From: Lachancea mirantina
Taxonomy: Eukaryota > Ascomycota > Saccharomycetes > Saccharomycetales > Saccharomycetaceae
Assembly (NCBI GenBank): GCA_900074745.1
Contig: LT598467.1
Coordinates: 62,001-126,000, forward strand
Length of the DNA stretch: 64,000 nt
Direction of reading: 5' to 3'
Part shown: positions 19,511 to 27,188 of the stretch, piece by piece
Layout of the letters: each line of letters begins with the position of its first letter
Position numbering within the stretch: the stretch's first letter is position 1
Notes under the pieces: generated by a model
Told to the model about the DNA's origin: nothing
Database searches by the model: none
What the model saw: the letters and a program-made list of their open reading frames with translations, nothing else
Made by a program: the position numbers and the translations under genes

Positions 19511-19882
19511 AATCTTTTCCTTTTTTGAACAGAATTTATCCGAAAAATTTATCCGGATGCTGCATGAGATTTGCATTATGTCAATAATGCAGGCACACAG
19601 GCAAGGTGCGAAAATGACAATTAAGCGTGGTTGGTGGTCGTCCAAACAAGGCTGGCTTTTGTCGCTGGTGGACGACAAACACCAGCAATTTCGCGAAGTG
19701 GGTACTTCCGAGGATCTACATGACAGCGCGACAAGCAAGCAAGCAAGCGGGCAGCGAAATTATCAACAATGTAAGAAGCTGACTGGATATTACAAAAGGG
19801 GACTAGCGAAATGAGGACTAGTGGGTCTGAGAGAGAAATTGATTCCCAGTTGGAACGTTTGGAACGTATTTTTTGAAGTAAA
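19499..19882. other. Intergenic region before the GPI protein gene
   Basis: This 384-base stretch holds the GFD2 terminator (AT-rich, 19505-19560) and the promoter of the next gene. Short open frames exist on both strands but none looks coding. A tandem AGCA/CAAG-type run (19730-19752) is the only repeat seen. Confidence 0.35.
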
Positions 19883-21001
19883 ATGGTTTCAGCTTTTGGA
19901 TTACTTGCCAGTACGGCTTTGGCGTCAAGCGTTGCTAAAGCGGCGCAGGTGTTTAACGTAGACATCGACTTCAAAGATGACTTAGACGTTTTCTACTATT
20001 TCCGTCAGGACAACGATTTAGTTTCCGTCCAACCTAACGACAGCGGGTTGCTAGTGACCGTCAACGCGGACAACGCTTGCGAAATCTTACAGTCGGGCAT
20101 GGTCGTCTACAACGTGGACGGCGGAAGCGCAAACACTTTGCTCACGTGGAACCAGTACGACGTCTTCCACTTGGTGGACGGCCAAGGCCAAGATCTCACT
20201 TGGTCGAGCGTGAATGTTCAATCGTGCGGTAGCGGCACGCCTGCGACTTCTGGTTCCATGAGCGCGGCCCAGACAACGATGACAACGACTAGCGGTGGAG
20301 TTGTTCCCGTGCAATCCAGCGTGGGCTCTTCCGTGACGACCCCGACTTCCGTGATCGCAACCACTAACGTCGCTGCGTCGACAGGTGTGGTTTTGACCTC
20401 TTCTATGATCACTACCGCGGTAAGCGGCCAAGTGACCGAGTACCCCACGTTTTACCCAGTTTCCACCATTGGCTGCACCAACGGCTCGCAAGCACTATCG
20501 GTTGCTACCGTGACAACCTCTCACACGTACACTGTCGGACAAACCATCACCTACTGTGGTGGAGAAGCATGCTACGCTTCTGTAGTCACATCCGTTGAGA
20601 CCGGAAGCGCAATACCTGCTACCGGGGCTGCAGCTCCAAGCATCACGACGTCCGCATCTCCGGGCAGTTCAGCATCTCAGGGTCAAGCTGCAAGCTCAGC
20701 ATCGCAGGGTCAAGCCTCTACCCCAGCGTCATCTGTCACGGCCGCCGCGCCTGCTTCGTCTGGCAGTGGAAACACCAAGACTGGCAGCGTTACCGCCGCC
20801 AATGATGACTCAAACGTCGAGACCGCCAGCACCGTAATCCAACGTCCGTCTAGCGTAACTACTGCTACGACTTCCGGTAGCTCTGGACAAATCGTTTCTG
20901 TCAGCAGCTATGAAGGTGCTGCCAACGCTATCGCGAGCCCAGGCCGTAGTCTCCTTGCGCTGGCCGCCGCTGCGCCGGCTTTGATGGGCGTGCTTCTGTA
21001 A
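19883..21001 (+). CDS. Putative GPI-anchored Ser/Thr-rich cell-wall protein
   Basis: I do not recognise an S. cerevisiae orthologue at this place between GFD2 and GRX. The 372-residue product has a signal peptide (about 1-21, ending VAKA). A globular N-terminal segment (22-118) contains two cysteines. A long Ser/Thr/Ala/Val-rich stalk contains a central Cys-bearing module (FYPVSTIGCTNGS to TYCGGEACYAS), a short repeat (SASQGQA twice) and a C-terminal hydrophobic tail (LLALAAAAPALMGVLL) preceded by small residues, fitting a GPI signal. It is probably a mannoprotein of the wall or plasma membrane. It may be specific to this genus, since the flanking genes are adjacent in S. cerevisiae. Confidence 0.75.
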   Translation: MVSAFGLLASTALASSVAKAAQVFNVDIDFKDDLDVFYYFRQDNDLVSVQPNDSGLLVTVNADNACEILQSGMVVYNVDGGSANTLLTWNQYDVFHLVDGQGQDLTWSSVNVQSCGSGTPATSGSMSAAQTTMTTTSGGVVPVQSSVGSSVTTPTSVIATTNVAASTGVVLTSSMITTAVSGQVTEYPTFYPVSTIGCTNGSQALSVATVTTSHTYTVGQTITYCGGEACYASVVTSVETGSAIPATGAAAPSITTSASPGSSASQGQAASSASQGQASTPASSVTAAAPASSGSGNTKTGSVTAANDDSNVETASTVIQRPSSVTTATTSGSSGQIVSVSSYEGAANAIASPGRSLLALAAAAPALMGVLL

Positions 21002-21053
21002 ACGTCGATATCGCATTGTTAAGTATACAAATTTACATCAGACCAACAACACC

Positions 21054-21386
21054 TCATTGCTTCAACACTTTCTCCAAAAGTGGATCGAGCTTACCAGAAG
21101 CGTTCAAAGCCTGCAACTCGCTGTTACCTCCAATGTGTTCGCCGCCAATGAAAACGTTTGGAACGGTTCTTTGGCCAGTAATCTCAGTCAACGCTTCCTG
21201 AATTTCAGCACCGTCTTCCATCTGGTTCAATTGCAACACAACAGCCTGGTCCTTGCTGATCTTCTTCTCTTCGAAAATCAATTTCAAAGTCGCTTGGCAG
21301 TATGGACAGTATGTCTTAGACGCAATGAAGATTTTACTTTCGGCAATGTACGCTTTGACCTTCGCGATAGTCTCTTGCGACGCCAT
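21054..21386 (-). CDS. GRX2: Dithiol glutaredoxin
   Basis: This is a glutathione-dependent thiol oxidoreductase of 110 residues from the ATG at 21384-21386. The active site is CPYC at residues 27-30 (KTYCPYC). The cis-proline segment TVPNVFIGGEHIGGN and the glutathione-binding GGN follow. S. cerevisiae has GRX1 and GRX2, and one gene stands here next to LSB5. The frame stays open 41 codons upstream of the ATG and encodes a basic, presequence-like peptide directly before it (FLIRRFFSRGSI). Grx2 of S. cerevisiae has a mitochondrial long form, but here no upstream ATG exists. UUG at 21423-21425 could supply it. I report the ATG form as the main product. Confidence 0.93.
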   Translation of the reverse strand: MASQETIAKVKAYIAESKIFIASKTYCPYCQATLKLIFEEKKISKDQAVVLQLNQMEDGAEIQEALTEITGQRTVPNVFIGGEHIGGNSELQALNASGKLDPLLEKVLKQ

Positions 21387-21739
21387 AATACTTCCTCTAC
21401 TGAAAAATCTGCGGATTAAAAACAACTTGGTAAAAAATTTAACGCTGTATAGACACTTATGATCGAGAGTTCCCTGGTAAAGACCACTAAGAGCTCTCTG
21501 AATCGCCAATTAAAGGTTAAATCAGTTGTTTGAGTTCCTTTTAATTCTCCCTCTCTAATTCCATCAAAACTCCGGCTTCTTATATACAATCTGACTATTT
21601 GTCCGGGTAACAGATTTTGAGATTAATAAACCGCAAACGGTTGCCTTATCCTTTGCTGTTGATCCCTAAATATGTTAACTTTGGTCAAGAAGCCTTGGTC
21701 AGGGAACCCGCTGACAAAGACCAACAAGAACCTTAGAGA
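21387..21739. promoter_or_regulatory. GRX/LSB5 divergent promoter
   Basis: This 353-base region between divergent genes includes the in-frame presequence-like codons upstream of the glutaredoxin ATG (21387-21425). It also holds a TATA-like TTATATAC at 21578-21585. No other motif stands out. Confidence 0.45.
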
Positions 21740-22822
21740 ATGGGATTACTAACGGATCATCAACACACGGCAATAACAGACAGAATTGATGCAATTGTCT
21801 CGTCACCTGACCGAACCATTGAAGTGGAACTGGCCCCGCTGCTACAGACGATGCGTGCTGGCAATGAACTGCAGCACGGTGGGAACCAGGCAGAAGCCGC
21901 TAGATGTATTCGCAAAAAGCTGAAATACGGCGGGAAAAGGGAACAACTGCGGGCCTTGGAGCTGCTGAATTTGCTGATTTCACAGCGTGTGAGATTAGGT
22001 GTGATGTATAATGATAGAAAATTGCTGGAGCGCGTAGAGGGCATCGCGATGAACAGTGCTCGGGATTCGCAGGGAAACCGGTACGACAAGCGGATAGTGC
22101 GACAATGCGTGCTGGACGTGGTCGCTTGGGCCGATTTGGCCAAGGAAACGGGTGGGTCACGAGCGTATGCCGGCCTCCTGGTCATGGGGGATGCAGTGCA
22201 GCAGAAATACGAGGTAAGGAAGGGTGGAACGTCATACATGAGTGATGAGGGCGCAGGATCGTCTGGAAGGCGTAGTTCTAAAACTAATGGTGGGCGCAGA
22301 CGTCGTTCGAGACGTGGGTTCATGGCGGACGACGCAGATGACACTGTTTTGACCGCTGACGAGCGTTATGGGATCCCCACAATCAATCTGGAACAACAAG
22401 CGCCACGGATACGCAATTTAATCAGCGATTCGCTTGCGTCTGCTATCGCACTGCGCAACACGCTTGCCTCGATTCGACCTGGCACTGCCAGCACGGAAGA
22501 CGAAGACGCTACTGCACAATTCATCCAGGCGCGTGCCATGCGCCGTAAGGTCTTGCGGTATTTGCAAGTGGTTACAGGCGGCGAGTTTCTGGGCAGCTTG
22601 ATACATGCCAATGAGGAGTTGGTGGGGGCACTGACACAGTACGACGCCCTGGGTGATGGTGCTGACGATCTCAGTGACGCCGACGACCTCAGCGACGATG
22701 CGGGCTCTTTGATTTCAGAATCTTCTTCCAACGTTTCGTCTGTCGCACCGTCAAGCGCCTCGTTTGCACCTACCGCACGCAGTGACGATCCCTTCGGAGA
22801 CCAGAACCGCATTGCAAACTGA
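21740..22822 (+). CDS. LSB5: VHS/GAT-domain adaptor linking actin patches to endocytosis
   Basis: Lsb5 binds Las17 (yeast WASP) and ubiquitin, and acts in endocytic trafficking at the cortex. The 360-residue protein (yeast 354) has an N-terminal VHS/ENTH-like helical domain (about 1-150). A basic Ser/Gly/Arg linker follows (170-195), then a GAT-like helical region (about 215-305, with RRKVLRYLQVVTGGEFLGSL). The tail is acidic and Ser-rich. The start ATG at 21740 has no upstream in-frame competitor. It is divergent from glutaredoxin and convergent with MXR2, as in S. cerevisiae. Confidence 0.9.
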   Translation: MGLLTDHQHTAITDRIDAIVSSPDRTIEVELAPLLQTMRAGNELQHGGNQAEAARCIRKKLKYGGKREQLRALELLNLLISQRVRLGVMYNDRKLLERVEGIAMNSARDSQGNRYDKRIVRQCVLDVVAWADLAKETGGSRAYAGLLVMGDAVQQKYEVRKGGTSYMSDEGAGSSGRRSSKTNGGRRRRSRRGFMADDADDTVLTADERYGIPTINLEQQAPRIRNLISDSLASAIALRNTLASIRPGTASTEDEDATAQFIQARAMRRKVLRYLQVVTGGEFLGSLIHANEELVGALTQYDALGDGADDLSDADDLSDDAGSLISESSSNVSSVAPSSASFAPTARSDDPFGDQNRIAN

Positions 22823-22875
22823 TGCCCACACTAGAAATTAGAAAAACGAACACTTTAATACACTAAACACCGCTA

Positions 22876-23376
22876 CTAATTCTTTTTGAAATTCAATGAT
22901 GCACTGTTGACACAGTGCCTGACATCCTCAGGCAACCCCAGCCTTTCTTTCCATCCTTCGCCCTCAAACACATGTCCCATGTGACCGCCACATTTCGCAC
23001 AGCAAATCTCCGTTCGCTTCATTCCAAGGGTATTGTCGGTGTGGTATGTGATGGCTCCGGGACGCACTTCTTGGTAAAATGACGGCCAACCGCATTGCGA
23101 GTCGAATTTTGTCTCGCTTTTGTATAGCGGTTCGTCGCAATTCGCGCAATGGTACACACCACCGTCTTTGTTGTGCAAGTAAGCACCGGTGTGGGGTCTT
23201 TCAGTGTGCTTGTCACGCAGAACCAGCAACTGTTCCGGCGTTAGGTTTTGATTCCAGTTTTGGCTCATCGCAGTGATCTTCAAATAGCGTTTCTGGGGCT
23301 TTAATGCTGTTTTGGTGTTAACTCTACTTATTGTGCCTCTGCTCACAACACGATAACTCGCAAGGACTCTAAGCAT
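22876..23376 (-). CDS. MXR2: Mitochondrial methionine-R-sulfoxide reductase (MsrB)
   Basis: The enzyme reduces the R form of methionine sulfoxide in proteins and protects mitochondria from oxidation. The 166-residue protein has a basic N-terminal presequence (about 1-38, rich in Arg/Ser/Thr and free of acids). The SelR domain follows: two CxxC zinc-binding pairs (CANC and CAKC), the substrate motif CGWPSF, and the catalytic cysteine in RHCVNSASLNF near the end. TTACTAA, a Yap1-type element, lies at 23394-23400, very close to the ATG. Its neighbours LSB5 and EMI1 agree with gene order in S. cerevisiae. Confidence 0.95.
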   Translation of the reverse strand: MLRVLASYRVVSRGTISRVNTKTALKPQKRYLKITAMSQNWNQNLTPEQLLVLRDKHTERPHTGAYLHNKDGGVYHCANCDEPLYKSETKFDSQCGWPSFYQEVRPGAITYHTDNTLGMKRTEICCAKCGGHMGHVFEGEGWKERLGLPEDVRHCVNSASLNFKKN

Positions 23377-23546
23377 ATAAATAAAGCAGCGCTTTACTAA
23401 TCCCTGGTCTGTGATTTATCTCGTCACTTTATATCCACTGCAATATTGAAGAAATATCTTACGGCGATTGCTGCATAGGCTTATAACGAATTCATAAGCA
23501 AAAGCAGCAAAAGAAATAGGAAGGATACATCGACTACGCCTCCCCG

Positions 23547-23819
23547 ATGTCGACCAAGTATCCCAGTACGATGAGTTGTGCTGAGGCCTTTGATCGGCTT
23601 ACTTCGTGCTACTCTGTCGGAGGTCAGTTCCGGAATTACTACCGATACGGAGAATTTAATCCGTGCTTTAAGCAACTTGACAAATTCAAGTTTTGCATAG
23701 TGAACGGCACAGACGCGGTCAAAGTCCAGCAGTGGTATCGCGACGAGGCAAATTTCAACGCCAAGAATCGGGGTACTTCGGACGATATATGGCTAGAGCG
23801 ACAGGTATTGAACAACTGA
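23547..23819 (+). CDS. EMI1: Small twin-CX9C (DUF3128) protein
   Basis: EMI1 is needed in S. cerevisiae for early meiotic induction and belongs to DUF3128, whose members carry twin CX9C motifs typical of the mitochondrial intermembrane space. The 90-residue product has exact CX9C pairs at C11/C21 and C40/C50 in predicted helices. It is shorter than the S. cerevisiae protein (about 187 residues), lacking a C-terminal extension. It is divergent from MXR2 with 170 bases between the start codons, reflecting the merged chromosome III and IV order. Import by Mia40 is inferred from the motif. Confidence 0.85.
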   Translation: MSTKYPSTMSCAEAFDRLTSCYSVGGQFRNYYRYGEFNPCFKQLDKFKFCIVNGTDAVKVQQWYRDEANFNAKNRGTSDDIWLERQVLNN

Positions 23820-24203
23820 TGAAAGCTTTAGCGATGGGATTATACAATTACGTACATGATGATGTGCTATAGAAGAAATCGTAAACGACGACAAATCACG
23901 TGGCTTCAAAATAAGTTTACTCATTTAATGACCCATACGTACATAGCGATATCATAATCCACCGTTCATAATGATTTATCACGTGGATTGAAACGTGAAA
24001 AGTGACGTTACCGTGAATAGCGATCAGACATTTCTCGTCTTGAAGAGGCTTTTGAGCCGTGTGCTAAATACAGATCATGAAACTAAGAGTAGACCGATAG
24101 GAAATTGTTGAAACAGTATCGTCTCGGGAAGAAGTGTAGTTGGTTGGTGTCAGCAATTTAAGAGTGAATTGACAGTGTTTGAATTGACAGAACTAAGGGT
24201 TTT
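23820..24203. promoter_or_regulatory. STE50 promoter with three TGAAAC pheromone-response cores
   Basis: This 384-base gap holds three TGAAAC cores: TGAAACG (23989-23995), TGAAACT (24078-24084) and TGAAACA (24109-24115), the last a perfect Ste12 response element 89 bases before the ATG. A 17-base motif at 23938-23954 recurs upstream of FUS1. ATAGCGATCA at 24015-24024 is a degenerate copy of it. Two CACGTG boxes (23898-23903 and 23980-23985) are also present. Confidence 0.65.
23938..23954 (+). repeat. 17-base motif shared with the FUS1 promoter
   Basis: CGTACATAGCGATATCA occurs here, 250 bases upstream of STE50, and again at 34436-34452 upstream of FUS1. At FUS1 it forms one arm of an inverted repeat. 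Confidence 0.6.
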
Positions 24204-25163
24204 ATGAGCCTAGTAGACGACCTTAAGGGCCCTGAAGTCCGAAGCTGGACGACCGATGAAGTATGTGCGTGGTGCGCTGAAGTCTTGAGGGTCGAAGACG
24301 CCGACGCTTTGTCTGCCATTGAAGACGCGGTACGAGAAAATAACATTGATGGGCAAGTTATAGGAGATTTGACGCTAGATGACTGTAAATCCCTGGTCAA
24401 TGGGGACCGGCGGCTGGCCGTGCGGTTCAAAATCGAGCTGAACAGGCTTCGGTCCAAGTCTCAAGAGGTGGACCAGACAGAGGAGATAGCAGTGACGTTA
24501 CAGCAGCTGTACGTGGCTGTCACGGAAAAATTGCAGGAGTTTCAGTCGCAGTACTCGCGTCTGCGACTAGATGTTATGGATGTGATGAGGAAAGGAACGA
24601 TGCCAGTACAACAACAGCAGCAGCAGCAGCAGCAGCAGCTGTCGCAACAGCAACTCCAGTCGCTGCCGCAGGCAACGCAACTACCGCTGCAGCATCCAAG
24701 TTCCTCGGCGTCAACATCTAACCAGCCCCAGCACGACTACTTTGAAGGTCATCGCGTTGTTACGAGCAGCTCTCCAGGGGCCACTGCGACTGTGACTCGC
24801 CAACCTGCCTTCAACAGGTCAACATCGAGTGCTTTTACCGCTCATGGCTCCGGAACTACACCAGGGACTCCTGGCGTAAGTTCTAATGAACCTCTCAAGC
24901 ACATGCGTGCATCCAAAGACGATTCCTGCGAGAAAATTCTCAAAAGCGCTATGCGAAGACACAACTTGAAGGAACAGGATTGGAAGCAGTACGTCTTAGT
25001 GATCTGCTACGGCGACCAGGAACGATTTTTGGAGCTAGACGAAAAACCCGTAACCATTTTCAAGAACCTGAAGCAGCAGGGTCTTCATCCTGCCATCATG
25101 CTAAGGCAACGTGGGGATTTTGAGGAAGTCGGGGGTGGATTGACCCCAGGAGGCAGACTTTAG
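24204..25163 (+). CDS. STE50: SAM/RA-domain MAPK-cascade adaptor
   Basis: Ste50 tethers the MAPKKK Ste11 to Cdc42 and Opy2 in the mating, filamentous-growth and osmosensing pathways. The 319-residue protein has an N-terminal SAM domain (about 8-78, with WTTDEVCAWCAEVL and ALSAIEDAVRENNIDGQVIGD). A central polyglutamine and Ser/Thr-rich linker follows. A C-terminal Ras-association domain (about 230-308) contains DWKQYVLVICYGDQ and KPVTIFKNLKQQGLHPAIMLRQ. The glutamine tract is encoded mainly by CAG. Pheromone-type elements in its promoter suggest self-reinforcing control. Confidence 0.96.
   Translation: MSLVDDLKGPEVRSWTTDEVCAWCAEVLRVEDADALSAIEDAVRENNIDGQVIGDLTLDDCKSLVNGDRRLAVRFKIELNRLRSKSQEVDQTEEIAVTLQQLYVAVTEKLQEFQSQYSRLRLDVMDVMRKGTMPVQQQQQQQQQQLSQQQLQSLPQATQLPLQHPSSSASTSNQPQHDYFEGHRVVTSSSPGATATVTRQPAFNRSTSSAFTAHGSGTTPGTPGVSSNEPLKHMRASKDDSCEKILKSAMRRHNLKEQDWKQYVLVICYGDQERFLELDEKPVTIFKNLKQQGLHPAIMLRQRGDFEEVGGGLTPGGRL
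24609..24638 (+). repeat. CAA/CAG trinucleotide repeat in STE50
   Basis: Two CAA and eight CAG codons encode ten glutamines, followed by further Gln-rich codons. A nearly pure CAG run can vary in length between strains, which would change the Ste50 linker. Confidence 0.85.
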
Positions 25164-25227
25164 ATAGGCTCTTTACTAATATACACAACTGTTTATAGGA
25201 ACTCGGTTCGAAAGATAGTCAGACATA

Positions 25228-26109
25228 TCAAGCATACGGATTGAATTTTCTCTTCGATTTCATTTCCTTTATCCTCAACTGATCTTCCTTAAATTTCGTC
25301 AGCAGTTCGCCAATCTCCTGCTTTTTGCGCTCTCTGATTTGAAACCGGTAGAAGTCTTCCTTTGCCTTTTTGTCTACCATTGACGTGGATTTGGCACGTT
25401 TTTCGAACTTCAACAATGGGTTACGGTTTAAAATCTTCTTCCTTATCGAGTTCAAGGACTTGGTATTCTTGCCCACCACAAGTGTGAACCCATCCTCATC
25501 GACTATAGAGCTCTGGGCCTCTTCTTGTGCGCGCTGCTCACGCTCCTCGAAAATCGCCATATGAGTATAAATGTCCTCTTTCAAGTACTCTAGATCCAGT
25601 GGCTTGTAAAAGTTGACAAACGTAGCCATTGACGGGGATTGGAAAGTCCAGTCGATCACTTTTGCACCCTGTGTCTCTCGCGAGTACTTGCACACAGCAC
25701 TCCACGCATTTTCGAGACTAGATGAATCCATGAACTGAAGCAGTGCGGTATTGCGTGGCGTAAACCGTTTTTCTTCTTTGTCTCCCGTCGACATTAGATC
25801 AGAGGTTAAACTGGAAAGGTCGATTTCATTAATTCCGAACTCATCGTGATGCAACAGTTGCGAGACATGGGCGACCGTGCCAGATTGTGAGCATATTTCA
25901 CTAAAACTCTTTTTCAACGTTTCTAAACCAGTCAGAAGCGGCAGGTTGATTAGGAAAAGGCAGTTTTGTTCTTGTTCGTTCTTACTTTGATGCTTTTTGA
26001 CAAACATGAAATGGAACACCTCTGCATTGTCTTCGAGCTTTTCGCAACGCGGAAGACGGAATCTTATCACAGCAAACCCATTTTTCATGGATTTGACATC
26101 CGAACTCAT
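25228..26109 (-). CDS. RRP7: Small-subunit rRNA processing protein
   Basis: Rrp7 is an essential component of the UTP-C/small-subunit processome, needed for 18S rRNA maturation. The 293-residue protein (yeast 297) has an N-terminal RRM-like region (about 50-170) and the basic C-terminal Rrp7 helix region ending RKFNPYA. The segment DEDGFTLVVGKNTKSLNSIRKKILNR is characteristic of the family. It is convergent with STE50. A PAC core (GATGAG, 26215-26220) and an RRPE-like tract (26228-26238) lie upstream, as expected of a ribosome-biogenesis gene. Confidence 0.95.
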   Translation of the reverse strand: MSSDVKSMKNGFAVIRFRLPRCEKLEDNAEVFHFMFVKKHQSKNEQEQNCLFLINLPLLTGLETLKKSFSEICSQSGTVAHVSQLLHHDEFGINEIDLSSLTSDLMSTGDKEEKRFTPRNTALLQFMDSSSLENAWSAVCKYSRETQGAKVIDWTFQSPSMATFVNFYKPLDLEYLKEDIYTHMAIFEEREQRAQEEAQSSIVDEDGFTLVVGKNTKSLNSIRKKILNRNPLLKFEKRAKSTSMVDKKAKEDFYRFQIRERKKQEIGELLTKFKEDQLRIKEMKSKRKFNPYA

Positions 26110-26444
26110 TACGAAGTTACACGTAAACTGTCTGTATCACTTGACGTTTGCCAGCAGAATCTTGTTGGAGGTTGATAACTTTCGAGATAGACGCCGCTTG
26201 ATCTTCCTACCTGTGATGAGTCCACGCTGAAAAATGTTCAGAAAAGCACGTGATAGTCACGCTACCATATTTAAAGTAACGTGATAAACAGATGCCGAAG
26301 CCTTCAACTGGCAGATTGAACACCCAGCTGCGCTCGCTATGTACAGGATTAAAAGCTTAGGGTAGAATCCTTTCAATCTCTTGTCATCATCACGTTGACG
26401 GGAAAATTTCCTCTTGAAAAATCTTCTCTTAAGAAATCTTCTTT
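26110..26444. promoter_or_regulatory. RRP7 promoter with PAC and RRPE-like elements
   Basis: This 335-base stretch upstream of RRP7 (minus strand) has GATGAG at 26215-26220 and TGAAAAATGTT at 26228-26238, the ribosome-biogenesis motif pair. A CACGTG box lies at 26247-26252. The right-hand part is AT-rich 3' sequence of SDH7. Confidence 0.6.
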
Positions 26445-26813
26445 TCAGTCCTTGGCGCCGCGAAATCCCTCAGTTTCCTTCATTAATTCGTAAAGCTGGG
26501 TCACTTGTTCCGGAGACATCTTGTCAAGCACATCGGCGGATAGTGTTCCTTCCGTCCAGTCTCCTTTGGAAACAGCGTGCAGATAATCCTGCCAAGATGC
26601 CAAGAACCCGACTATGTACAATGGGTTTTCCGTATCCTTGTGCAGCTTGAATTCGTTTTTAACGTACTTATCTCCAAGTTCCCGCTGGAATGACGGTAGT
26701 CTACGATGTTCACGTAAAATTCTGCGGTACAACTCCAACGGTGGCAGTAGCGGTCTTTGTTTGCGGGAAGCAAATTGGTGAGCCCGGAGCAGCGAGGTAG
26801 TACTGGACTTCAT
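26445..26813 (-). CDS. SDH7: Succinate dehydrogenase assembly factor (LYR protein)
   Basis: Sdh7 (Acn9, human SDHAF3) protects the iron-sulfur subunit Sdh2 during assembly of complex II. The first ATG is at 26811-26813 (122 residues), because the longer frame begins with TTG. A basic presequence-like N-terminus is followed by the LYR motif ([18 protein letters not shown]). The acidic helical C-terminus contains LASWQDYL. The family members are about 125-135 residues. It comes from the chromosome IV side of the S. cerevisiae duplicate block, lying between chromosome III genes RRP7 and HIS4. Confidence 0.93.
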   Translation of the reverse strand: MKSSTTSLLRAHQFASRKQRPLLPPLELYRRILREHRRLPSFQRELGDKYVKNEFKLHKDTENPLYIVGFLASWQDYLHAVSKGDWTEGTLSADVLDKMSPEQVTQLYELMKETEGFRGAKD

Positions 26814-27188
26814 GAGATTCAAACAGTCAGGGTCACACGGAAACCAGTGGTATGCACGGTCAATTCGGGCAAAGAGGGGCTCGACTTGACTTAGGTATCG
26901 TGTGCATGCTACAAATGGTTTTCAATCGATTAGAGAAAGAGCTAATAATGCTTGCAAGACCGTTAGAAATATGGCACGTGACTTTTCTTGTAAGGCGAAG
27001 TGAGTGACTCCTCGAGATTTACTGGTGGAAGGTAGGCAGGTATTAGGAGCATTTATCTTGTATTGAAGGTTTAGCACGGCATGTTCCAATACCGCGGTTT
27101 CTAAAAACTGGGGTTTCGAGTTTCTCTTTGTTGTGTTCTTTTCCATGTCTATTGATTAGGTCTTTCGCATAACTTATGTCGAACCGGT
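26814..27188. other. Intergenic region between SDH7 and HIS4
   Basis: This 375-base stretch holds the SDH7 promoter and the HIS4 terminator (both genes minus strand). Only short overlapping frames are present and none looks coding. No specific motif was found. Confidence 0.35.
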
